A DNA stretch of 64,000 nucleotides from Theocolax elegans (taxonomy: Eukaryota > Arthropoda > Insecta > Hymenoptera > Cerocephalidae), in the NCBI GenBank assembly GCA_026168455.1, contig CM047426.1:31679058-31743057 (forward strand). Reading direction: 5' to 3'. The notes below the pieces were generated by a model. The model saw nothing but the letters and a program-made list of their open reading frames with translations. It ran no database searches and was not told the origin of the DNA. A program made the translations under genes and the position numbers. Shown here one piece after another: positions 51,982 to 61,695 of the stretch (position 1 is its first letter; each line of letters opens with the position of its first letter).

Positions 51982-53819
51982 CAATGAGACCATCATATGT
52001 TTGGGAAATAAATTGTATCCAGCTTGTAGGATATGTTTTCTAATATATTAAAATATGAAGAAAGCCAGAGCCGTAGACTCCAACAATGATTTTTACGAAA
52101 ATTTTACGCTATTAAAACAAAATTTCAAAAGAAAAGGTTTCACTTTAAACGTTTGTAACTTCTAAACTATCAAATATTAACATTCAAACTAAAGTTTAAT
52201 AAAAAAGCTAAGTTAAAATAGATATAATTTTTAAAAACAATACGCTTAAATGCATTAGAATCAGACACAGATACAGCTGATTTGAAAATTAGAAGACAAT
52301 TTAGCTTAAAATTTATAATGCCCAATTTTCGTTAAAATTTCTTCAAATTCTTAATTCGGTTAGAACTTTGCTCCATTTTAATGAATCTACCCTGGTAAAA
52401 ACATAAAAAAACAATTAGGCATCAGTTGACGAAAATTGGAGGTGTTGACCAACAGGTTCACCAACATTTATCAAATGACACGGCTTATTCCGTCACATTA
52501 TAGACGGCTCCGTTGATGGTTAACTGTTGGTTAAATTTTATTTTTGTACATAATTATTTATTTTCTTTAATTATCTGAAAATTATTATTTTTATTAAAAG
52601 TAAATAAATTATTTTTAAAAAGTATTTATTAAATGCGTAAATTATTTATAAAAAGTATTCAGGAATTGCATAATTTATTAATATCTTTCAATTTTTTAAG
52701 TTAAATCAAATTTACAGTTTGATACGATTGACATTGAGTTTTTATTACTTTAAATTTTATTAAAAAATAAGCATACATAAGGAATGTATATACAGTTTGC
52801 AAGCTAATAGATAAAATAAATTTGACGTTAGATAGCACGTCACTTAAGCTATCGAATCCTTCTCTGTTGTAGGTAGCTTTTTTTCTTCCCTCGCAGCAGT
52901 TACCACAACTGTTAAAAAAAAGAAGTTTTTCTAACACTTCATTATTACCTAATTATTTATATTTTACACTAAAATAATGGTGCAAGTATCGCTTACTTTC
53001 GCTTACTTTTCATAAGTTTATAAAACTGTAAGAGCTGCAGTCGATCCTTTGGATTTTCTTTATCCCTCGATCTCCTTGTTGCTGCGTATCCCATTGCAAG
53101 CTCCTTCGTCATAAAGAATTTTAATATACGCAAAAATGATTTGGAGATGACTATTTAAATACTTATTAGCGTTAGACACATTCTGCAAAACTTTTTTAAT
53201 TTTTTTTCTGTCTCTGTATATTTTGGTGTGACGATTGCTTTCCATTTGTAACTGGATATACAGCAACTTTCTTCTACACAATTTTAAAATACAAATGATC
53301 AAACAATTTGCCGTGTAACTTTATACTATGCTTCTATATATATACACTACAATGAACCATAACCTATAAAGCAAATCAAGTTGTTGTTAAAATGTATGTT
53401 TTTAAATTGAATTGTTAATATATATAGTTTTATAATCAATTTAATAAACTTTGATTGCAAATTTTTTTAGTATTTACCGGTACGGTTGGTTAAGTGTTGG
53501 TTAATATTTTTATTAAGCGTTAGTTCAAGAAATTACTCGTCAATTACTTGGACGACCATTTCCGTTGGTTTATTTTTTACCAGGGTAAGCATATTTTTTT
53601 AAATATATCAATTTTATCTCAGCTTTTGATTAAACTTTGGTTTGAATGTTGATATTTTAATGTTTAGAAGTTACAAGCGTTTAAAATGAAGCCATTTTTG
53701 GAATTTCTGCTTTAATAGCGTATAACTTTTGAAAAAATGATTGTTAGGATCTGCGCTTTCTGGCTTTCTTCATATTTTTATATTAGAAAATATATTTAAA
53801 ACATATGATGGTCTCCTTG
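51982..53819. mobile_element. Foldback element, copy D, interrupted
   Basis: The left end is CAATGAGACCATCATATG. The right end, on the minus strand, is CAAGGAGACCATCATATG. Both arms then run into AAATATGAAGAAAGCC, as in copy A. The arms are separated by a second, TA-flanked insertion (52390-53585), explaining the 1.8 kb length. It abuts the 3' end of the LINE relic. Confidence 0.55.
52390..53585. mobile_element. TA-flanked inverted-repeat insertion nested in copy D
   Basis: CCCTGGTAAAAA at 52390 and its inverted copy ending at 53585 are each flanked by TA, the target duplication of Tc1/mariner-like elements. It is 1196 bp, AT-rich, with only two unrecognised minus-strand open frames (78 and 80 codons). 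A GTTGGTTAA-containing block near 52525 recurs in direct orientation near 53490. It is probably a non-autonomous element. Superfamily is inferred from TA alone. Confidence 0.5.
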
Positions 53820-54055
53820 TTGGTTTGACTGTTCCTATTTTTAAGAAGCGTTTGAAAGTTGAAAATTGAAAATGAAATTGATTATGTTGTTCTGCATTTG
53901 ATATTACAAGATCATTAGTAATAGAGTTATATAAATGTTTTCTAGTTGTTGCACACTGTGAATTATTGTGTCAACAAAAATTTGTAAAATATTACCATTT
54001 CTATCCTTGCCTCAAGTATAATTAGTTTGCTAGGCGGTAATAAACGCGTTTTTAA

Positions 54056-54088
54056 TCTCTCTCTATCTCTCTCTCTCTCTCTCTCTCA
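54056..54088. repeat. (TC)n microsatellite
   Basis: CT dinucleotide run. Confidence 0.9.
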
Positions 54089-54456
54089 CTCGCGCAGTCT
54101 ACGTACGGGCGTTTTTGTTTCAGAAAGTTGCATATGTGTACGTACAAATCTGCCTCAGCTGTTTTCCTAAAGTTTGACGGTTGAGTTTGCGAGAATATTT
54201 CATTTGAAAACTATCAAAAAGTATAGTTAGCGTTGTATATACCTGTTATTTATTCAACATTTCATGAATCGGCACAAGATGTCGCTGTAATTCTTTAATC
54301 TAGCTGCGACATCCAGTAAGAAGCGTACAAGTTCCAAAATTTTTTATCGTAAAATAGCGATCATTATTTTATTGAAGTAATTACTTGTGTAGTGTCGTAT
54401 TACACTCTATGAATATATACATAAACTATACTTCTGAATATATGTAAGTGTTTTAA

Positions 54457-54667
54457 GTGTGGATTAGCAAATGTCCATAACTTATACGACGTTTTCTGTG
54501 CATTTTTAATCGACAATCTGTTTTGTAAATCGGTAGTTTACGCTGCCTCCACCCAGTATATTTTGTACATGCTTGCGTCGAGAACCATGTATCGAACTAT
54601 TAACTGACTCTAATAAGAAACTATTTTTTCTTTCCGCTACTCCGTTTTGTTGTGAGTATGCAGGTGA
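54457..54667 (-). mobile_element. Copia integrase remnant, target of the Gypsy insertion
   Basis: The minus-strand translation first gives SPAYSQQNGVAERKNSFLLE, the C-terminal part of the Copia integrase core, including the conserved QQNGVAERKN block with the catalytic Glu. After a frame change it gives YMVLDASMYKIYWVEAA and, past a stop, TTDLQNRLSIKNAQKTSYKLW, the conserved continuation of Copia pol. It stops 16 bases from the presumed LTR edge at 54684. The rest of the Copia element on the far side of the Gypsy insertion would lie beyond the window. Confidence 0.7.
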
Positions 54668-54683
54668 CTATTTTTATATACTG

Positions 54684-55714
54684 TGTGACGTGGTATTCGC
54701 GCACCCGATCTAATTTAATTAATTTTAATAATTAGAATTAATCGTTGGGCCGCGTTGCCCAATACCGCGCACACAATTAATTATTTTATCGCGAACTGCG
54801 GGCTGTCGCCAGGAACACGAGTTCGCTGGGACGATCGGTATGGAGGATTCGGGCAATCCTCCTTGCCTCGACACGATATAAAATTAAAGGATGTCGGCGG
54901 GAGCGGGGAGAAATAATAATTACACTCACTCAATTAAAATAATAATGAATAAAACATTTATTAATTTAATTTATTAACAATTGGCCATCCAGGCCGTGTG
55001 CCGCAACAATGTTCTTTCGCGCGGGCGGAAGAATCGGGAGCCAACCGGATCGAGATCCTCGCCTGCGGTTGACTCCTTCTTGATCTCCGCTATTCGGGTA
55101 CCGGCGTACCCGAATACACTCCCGATGTACACGCACACATACACTCGGGGTAATGGGGGGAACGCGCGGTAGTATATAATACACTTACCGGGGTGCGCCC
55201 CGTGGATGGCCCAGCCGATCCGTGTCCCTTTGTCCTCCTGGGCAACGGAGGACGACGTCGGCTGCGGTGGTGGAAGGCGGCCCTGTGCCGCGGCGAGTGC
55301 CTCGCGAACCGCGTCCGCACTCACACACAACTTCCCGTCCTTTACACACACACCAAATCACTCGCGGCTCACTCACGAGGATGTCCGGGTAACCGATGGC
55401 TTTCGCGCCTCACGCGCCTTGTCAGCCAGAAAAACTCTCGATCGGTCCGGATATAGTTTGTCCGCCTCGAGCGGCGGATTGGGACATACTGATTAGGCAA
55501 TCGCCTAATTTTCGAAAAAGGGATGAGAGTGGGGAACACACACACACTCGCGCTCTCATCCCTACGTACTATTGCGCGCGTAATCGTACATTTGTAGAAA
55601 AATAAACAAGTGTCGTCGGTTGGCCTTGACATACGAAAGGCTCCGACGACTTACAATTCGACAATTTAAATACTCTATTCGTCGTGAATAGATTGTGTGA
55701 CGATTTCCGTCACA
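54684..55714 (-). repeat. 3' LTR, 1031 bp
   Basis: In sense (minus) it starts TGTGACGG directly after the G tract and ends CGTCACA at 54684, giving 7-bp inverted termini beginning TG and ending CA. AATAAA polyadenylation signals occur at 54975-54970 and 54962-54957, and a TATATA at about 55179-55174. Sense CCG/GTAAGT at about 55189 resembles a splice donor. The LTR contains at least ten perfect hairpins of 6-11 bp. Edges are inferred because the partner LTR is outside the window. Confidence 0.7.
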
Positions 55715-55717
55715 AAG

Positions 55718-55735
55718 CCCCCCCCCCCCCCCCCC
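55718..55735 (-). other. Polypurine tract (18 G in sense)
   Basis: A run of 18 G on the minus strand, three bases before the LTR start. This is where plus-strand DNA synthesis of LTR elements is primed by an RNase H-resistant purine tract. Pure G rather than mixed A/G is unusual. Confidence 0.65.
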
Positions 55736-55941
55736 TAGACTCCACTTCCCTCGGGAAGGCCGAGTCGAAAGAAAGGCACAATCTATCCACGACTGCGCGC
55801 TGTACGCTTCTCTTCTTTTCTTCAATTGGAGGCTGCTTCAATGATTCTTCGTGCTTCGTATGATATTGACGTGGCATACAGTCACCAGGCCCAGCCTTCG
55901 CTGACTGTTCTCACGTACGCCGATACGTTTTCCCTACCGCT

Positions 55942-56097
55942 TTACATGGCAACCCGAGGTTGTACATATCTCTTCACATCGGATATGTGTACCTCGGTCC
56001 GTTTCCGACCAGACTCTTCTAGTCTCAGAACTACTGGAGATAGTACTTCTTTAACATCAAAGGGTCTGTCATACTTTGGTGCCAGTTTAGCAGACAT
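55942..56097 (-). pseudogene. Integrase C-terminal domain relic
   Basis: Fifty-one codons on the minus strand containing KLAPKYDRPFDV, SPVVLRLEE and a terminal VHISDVKRYVQP. This matches the SH3-like C-terminal domain of Gypsy integrases (usual pattern LAPK--GP(Y/F)-V---SP--Y-L ... H---L-P). It lies 38 bases after the end of the pol frame and in a different frame. About 60 upstream bases show no integrase core. The DDE catalytic core that should separate the zinc finger from this domain is missing, so this copy cannot integrate by itself. Confidence 0.7.
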
Positions 56098-56135
56098 GCC
56101 TTACGCACCTTAGGAAAGTGTACGGCCAATTTAAA

Positions 56136-58400
56136 TCATAAGCCTTGAGGACCTGCTTGAGACATCTTATAGTTCTGACATATCAGACACCGTAAGACAA
56201 ATTGGTGGGTATCGTGGTAGATACCTGGCCAATAATAGTCTCTTGCAACGCGTTCGTAAGTTTTTTCAATTCCCATATGACCCATAGCTGGGTGGAAATG
56301 AGAATCTACTAGAACTCGGTTCCTCTGCTCTAAGGGTAGCACAAGACGCCAGCCTTCCTCTCGTTCTGATACAGAGTCCAGGACTTTACCGCTTGTAAAA
56401 CGATATAGCATATCATCCTCAATTTTCCACTCCGGAAATCTTCGAGGACATGAGCGTACATCGTTTAATCTAGCAATATACCATGGGTCTGTAATTACTT
56501 CGAACGAGGCAATCTCTTCTTCGTCGGGGTCTGGGTTGACGGCACGAGAAAGCGCGTCCGGGACATAGTGCAAGGCTCCTTTCTTATGCACTATTTCAAA
56601 GTCCCATTGCTGCATTTCAAGTATCCATCGTGCCAACCTACCCGACGGCTGCTTGAGATTTTTGAGCCATATGAGAGCACTATGGTCGGTCACAGCCGTA
56701 AATCGATAGGCCTCAATGTATGGTCTCAATCTCTTAATAGCCCATATGAGAGCCAAGCATTCTTTTTCCGTTGTCATGTAATTACGTTCAGCGCGATTTA
56801 ATAATCGGCTGACGTAGACAATCGGATGCTCGAAACCTTCGTCGTCCAGTTGTGTCAACACCGCACCTATTGCTAAGTCACTAGCGTCACTTTGGACGGT
56901 AAATGGCTTAGAAAAGTCTGGACGGGCTAGTACAGGCGCTTCAGCTAACGCAACTCTAAGCTGACGAAACGCCTCCTCCTGCTCCTCGCCCCAATCCCAA
57001 GCCTGGTCTTTACGCAGCAACTTGATAAGGGGAGCTTTAATGTCAGCTTCTCGATTAATGAATCGAGAGTACCAGCCTACCATCCCGAGAAAGGATCTCA
57101 GCTGTTTGACATTACGAGGAGTAGGGTAATTAAGGACTGGAGCGACTCGTTCCTCGTCAGGCCTCAAGCCGTCCGCGTCCAATTTGTACCCAAGGAACGT
57201 TACGCTGGAACAACAGAACTCACACTTCTCTCGATTCACTTCGAGTCCAGCGTCATTCAACGTCCTTAGTACGTATTCGAGCCATTTTAGATGGTCCTCA
57301 AAAGTTTCGGTAATGACGATCAAGTCGTCTAGATAACTAAACACATGAGGTTCCACCTTAGGCCCGAAAATTGCATCTATAAGCCGTGCAAAGGTCATAG
57401 GAGCATTCATGAGGCCAAAAGGCATTCTCGTGAACTGCCACAGCCCCGACCCTGGTACAGCAAATGCAGTATAATGCCGGCTCGCCTCGGCCATTAATAT
57501 TTGGAAGTACGCTTTTTTAAGATCAATTTTCGATATGTACCTTGCATTATGCAGCTTATCCAATATGGTATCCATATTAGGAATTGGATAAGAATCACGT
57601 TTTGTGACTGCATTAAGGTCTCGAAAATCGATACAGAAGCGATAACTTCCTTCGTCCTTGCGGACGATGACCGGAGCAGCTGACCAATCACTCGCACTCG
57701 GTTCAATAATGCCCTTGTCAAACATCTTTTTGACCTCACTCTGGGCAAATTCGAGGACCTTGGGAGACATACGTCTTGGCTTATGACAAACCGGTCTTGC
57801 ACCAGGATCAACCTCTATGTGGTGCTCCGTTAACGTCGTAAAGCCGTGGACGTCTCCCGAGGGCAAGAGTAGGCTTTCAACTAACTCTTTGACTTGTTTC
57901 CGCTGGTCGTCCTGTATCTCAATTATACCAGCACATTCAGCGGAAATCCTCGAATCGATGTCATGAGATGTATCTCTGACGAAGTGTCTCCAATCACTCT
58001 CGCCAATACGCCAAATAGCTTCGCCTAATTTGACTTCCATATTCCAATGTTGTAGAAAATCCATACCGAGAATGATGGAATGCTCAATATTCTCTACAAT
58101 TCTCAGTTGGATATTGCCATCAAGGCCTTCTACACAGAATAGGATGTCAATTAGGCCAAGGACTTTAAGAGCTGGTCCAGCCACACCTTTCACGATAACC
58201 TTGACAGGTCTCCATTTAAACTTGTACTGTTCGACAACATCTGATCGTACAAGAGAGACCATGGCGCCAGGATCGAAAAGTGCTTTAAAGTCCTTTCCAC
58301 CGAGTCGTACCAAAAAGAATAGCCGGTTATCCGATTGGATTCCAGCAATTATCTGATCGGTTTGACTATCGTCGTTAGGAGTCGATGCCGTGTGCGTCAT
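56136..58400 (-). pseudogene. pol: pol: protease, reverse transcriptase, RNase H, integrase zinc finger (truncated)
   Basis: 754 codons from ATG 58400. The protease (about residues 28-133) has FDPGAMVSL at the active site (D43, with Pro where Thr or Ser is usual) and ILGMDFL near its end. RT (about 200-405) has KIDLKKAYFQI, MPFGLMNAP and YLDD (356-359), all catalytic Asp present. RNase H (about 495-620) has SDAS (D505), E546, TDH (D572) and PDALSR (D615). The integrase zinc finger (about 701-741) has an H-H-C-C pattern (H703, H708, C738, C741). The frame stops at 754, directly after the zinc finger, where the catalytic core should begin. The start ATG overlaps a TGA of the preceding frame as ATGA. 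Expected Gypsy pol is about 1000-1200 residues. Confidence 0.9.
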
Positions 58401-58474
58401 TTTAGACGTACTTGGTACGGCATCTGCCCCCCCCCTGAACTGTACTTCTCGGCAACGAGCTTGTACGGTTCATG

Positions 58475-59086
58475 TTATGCACTATCGACAACTACCTTCT
58501 CCACCAAGGGCTCGTTGTTGAGGACAATCTCCTTCTCCACCAAGGGCTTCTTGTCCTCATTACTAGGTGTGTCACAACGGGGTGACGATGAGCAACAACC
58601 AAGGTCGTTCACTCCGATGGTGCTAAGCGGCTGAGATAACGATCTCTTTACACCTTCTTCACCAATAAAATCTCTGCTATCAGAGTATATTTGCCTTTGG
58701 AGTTCCTTAGACCAATCTTTAGCCTCACGCTTTTGTTGGTCTAATAAGGTTCCTTGTTCTGTTTTACCTTGCAAAGCTCGGGTGGGATTGACAGGTTGTG
58801 TTCTAAGAACTTTTCCATCTGTCGAATCCCCAGAACGTTTAGGATCCTTACACTCAGACTTACTTTCGACACCAACTTCGGTCTGAGAGGGAATTTGATC
58901 TCCGTTAAGGACTTTAGAGAAGTCAGCAAATGATTTGCTAGACTTCTTAAAGAGTTTAGAGGGTTCTCCAACCTTAAACTCTTGCCCTTGTAAACCATGT
59001 GGTTTACTTACTGCAGTGCAGGGCGCCCGGGGCAGCTCGGGTGCCCTGCGTTCAGGTTTCCCACGTTTTGGAGGAACCTGACGCAG
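58475..59086 (-). CDS. Linker ORF between gag and pol, reached by -1 frameshift
   Basis: Open in the -1 frame relative to gag from 59086 to a TAA at 58475, overlapping the gag 3' end. Entered at the frameshift site it would add 193 residues to Gag. The sequence is polar and Ser/Lys/Glu-rich, with no protease motif and no recognised fold (for example SKSFADFSKVLNGDQ near the start, and two near-identical PLVEK repeats near the end). After TAA the same frame stays open to a TGA overlapping the pol ATG. Pol is in yet another frame (-1 again), and no overlap allows a simple second slip, so pol may need reinitiation or this copy carries an indel. Confidence 0.5.
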   Translation of the reverse strand: MRQVPPKRGKPERRAPELPRAPCTAVSKPHGLQGQEFKVGEPSKLFKKSSKSFADFSKVLNGDQIPSQTEVGVESKSECKDPKRSGDSTDGKVLRTQPVNPTRALQGKTEQGTLLDQQKREAKDWSKELQRQIYSDSRDFIGEEGVKRSLSQPLSTIGVNDLGCCSSSPRCDTPSNEDKKPLVEKEIVLNNEPLVEKVVVDSA

Positions 59087-61695
59087 TTAGGACATGTTTG
59101 GAGTGTAACGCCACTAGTTCCACACAGCTGGCACTCCTTTGCTACCAATTCGGTAGAGCACTGCTCAGCGGAGTGCCCAATGTTTCCGCATCGGTAGCAT
59201 GTTCGGCTCGGGCAATCCGACGACCTATGACCGACTTTTTGGCATGTGAAACACACGCCGACAAAGTTGGTGCTCAAGTTCGTTGGATTTACTGCCGTCG
59301 CCTGTGGTTGCACATACCTCACCAGGTTTTGTGCCATTTGTGGGACAAAAACATTTTGCTGGGGCAGTTGAGAATTCGTCAAAACACGTCTTTCTCTTTT
59401 GCCCGAGCTCTGTTTTTGTTGCCCAGGTGACTGTTGAGAAACAGGCACATACGATACGGATTTCGAATTGGAGACACTCACTCCATTATTCGATTTGCCG
59501 TATCGTTTCTGAAAACTATTAGCGACGTTGGAAGTACCGTACACACCGGCTGCTTCGTATTCGCTCGAAGAAGAGTTTGGCGAGTTTTTCGCACTTTTCT
59601 TGCTCTTCTTCTTAATAGTTTTCTTAGACGACTGTTTATCCGAATGAGAAGACTCATCCTTACTCTTTTCGGTAACAGTCGCCACTTTACCCGAAACTCG
59701 TGCTGCACCACTCTGTTTCGGAAAAGCTTCTGGTACGAGCTTCTCGCGTTTAACGTTGGAACTGGAAAATTTCGTGTCCCATGTTAAATGCTGCTCGTAC
59801 TCTTTACCGTAGCTTGTCAAATCAGAGAAATTCCTGATTTGTCGTACTGGTATGTACCTACGGTAATCTGGCCTCATCTGCGAGTAGGCCATCTTCACCT
59901 GTTGTTCTAATGAGGGAGGGCATTTAAACTTATTCACGATCGCTCTGAAACAGTTCAAGAACGTCGTAGCCTTTTCTCCCTCATTTTGTGTTCTTGATCG
60001 AAGTTCCATGAGTAAATCTTCGTCATTTATTATACGGCCATACTCATTTAGGAACTCGATTTCAAAATCACGCCAATCTCGAAGAGATGGCTGAACTGTT
60101 CTATATCAGAACAGTGCTGATTTTGAGAACACATTGGGCAGGGCACTGAACATCCTGCGATCTGAGAACTCGTTGTCATTTCTGAAGTCGTGCAAACGGT
60201 TCAGAAATTCTTCTGCGTCCTTTTTGGTCTCACCATCAAAGGACATGTTCCAGATACGCAGCTCTCGTGCGCACCCTGTCCGATCGTGCGTTCGGTTATC
60301 GTCTTCACGATACCTTGGCCTGGCTTCGTAGGACTCTCTTTCCCGACGGTCGTCTCTATTATCCGTCCGGGAACTCCTACGCCTGCTGGTAGAAGGATTC
60401 CTATTCTCTTGTCGGCCTTCAGCCGCCCTACGAGAATCGGATCTCCTACGAGCAGGTTCGCGATCAGACTGATACCAATCGGACGAATCCGTCTGAGTGC
60501 ACTGATCGCAAGTGGCCACCGCACGTTTCTCTCGAGGCGTTTCTCTACGTCTGTCCGACCTCTCTCTGTGACCTTGCTCCGAAATTTCCGGCTGTGCTCG
60601 GTCGTCGAGTTTATGGTTGGACTGACGTTTATGAGTACGTCTCTCCGTACAGCTTTCACGACGTTCATCGTTGCTTGAGGCTCTACTCACAGAACGATGG
60701 TGTCGTGAATTTCTGTTTGGAGTCGTGTACTCACGCCTTTCTCTTCTATCTTGTCCTTCACAAGTCTTAGAAGAGGTCTCACGACGTCTCTGTTCAAACC
60801 TCGGTTTTTCGTAAGATTGAACACTCACGTCATTAGGAAGGTCATATCCATTCCTATCATCAACAAATTGACGTTCGGTTGTATTAGCTTCAGGTTGCCT
60901 GTTGTCGTATTGTCTAGAGGTGTATCCTCGTAACGTACGACGGTCGGCTTCCGTCTGCGAACCCAAGTCAAAATGTTGTGTTGGCACTTCACTCTCTCTA
61001 GTGCCAAGATGTCCGCTGTTTCTCTGCTCTTCAATTGGGAGGTAATGTGCGGGTGCATAAAAACCTCCGAGTTGAGCAGTCGTCACGGTCGTAACCGTCG
61101 ACGTAGTGGTTGTGCACGAGGTTGCAGCCACCGAAACAGGAACATAAGGGATTGCAGTCGTGGTCATGTTTGCTCCCAGTACCTCACCAAACCGTTTAGG
61201 TATAGCACCTGTTGGTGCCACCCTCGGGCTTTGTGCAGTACTCAATGGCGAGTTTCTGGACAGACCACTTGGTGACAGAGCTCCATCTTCTTCAGGGATA
61301 GGTGCTCTGTCACTAGCAACCCTTTCGCGATCCGACATTTCGGACTCGCAGGAAACTTCCGTTCCTGATGGGACCACACTCCCTTTCCTGGAACGAGGTT
61401 TCCTAATTTCCCACAGTTCCTGACATACTAGAGGTTTATGTGCAGGCTCTGCCCTTACATTCTCATCGTATTCAGGGAACCATGGTATTTCCAGATTAAT
61501 GTCTACACATCTTATCCGGTGACGCAAAAGGCGTTCGCGGCACTCCGCCTCTTCGCCATTTGCGTTTAAACTCAGATGCTCCAATTGGGCATACACTGCC
61601 TCAATCGGAAGCTTCTTCGTTTCCCGACGAATATCCCTAGCTATGCGTGATTCACGCATAAGCTGGGCCATTCGGGCTTCATAGCTGCTGGCCAT
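59008..61695 (-). pseudogene. gag: gag (matrix/capsid-like and zinc-knuckle nucleocapsid), one internal TGA
   Basis: ATG at 61695 opens 529 codons, ending at a TGA (60108-60106). The same frame stays open beyond it for about 32 codons to an ATG at 60009 and a further 333 codons to 59008. The first part is Arg/Ser/Glu-rich and disordered, ending with a capsid N-terminal block (FDGETKKDAEEFLNRL). The second begins in mid-capsid, then has a basic Lys/Ser stretch and two CCHC zinc knuckles (CFTCQKVGHRSSDC and CYRCGNIGHSAEQC) plus a third Cys-rich motif. The knuckles bind genomic RNA during packaging. The TGA falls where Gypsy capsids usually have Trp, so a single G-to-A change is the likely cause; read-through is less likely. 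No frameshift separates the halves. Confidence 0.85.
59018..59062 (-). promoter_or_regulatory. Programmed -1 ribosomal frameshift signal (gag end)
   Basis: In sense the gag frame reads G GGA AAC at 59062-59056, a canonical X XXY YYZ slippery heptamer. A 6-base spacer (59055-59050) leads to a GC-rich stem-loop at 59049-59018: GCAGGGC pairs with GCCCTGC and CCCG with CGGG across one mismatch, with an 8-base loop. The gag stop follows 8 bases later, at 59010. Heptamer, in-frame register, spacer and stem all fit the retroviral-type signal. Confidence 0.75.
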
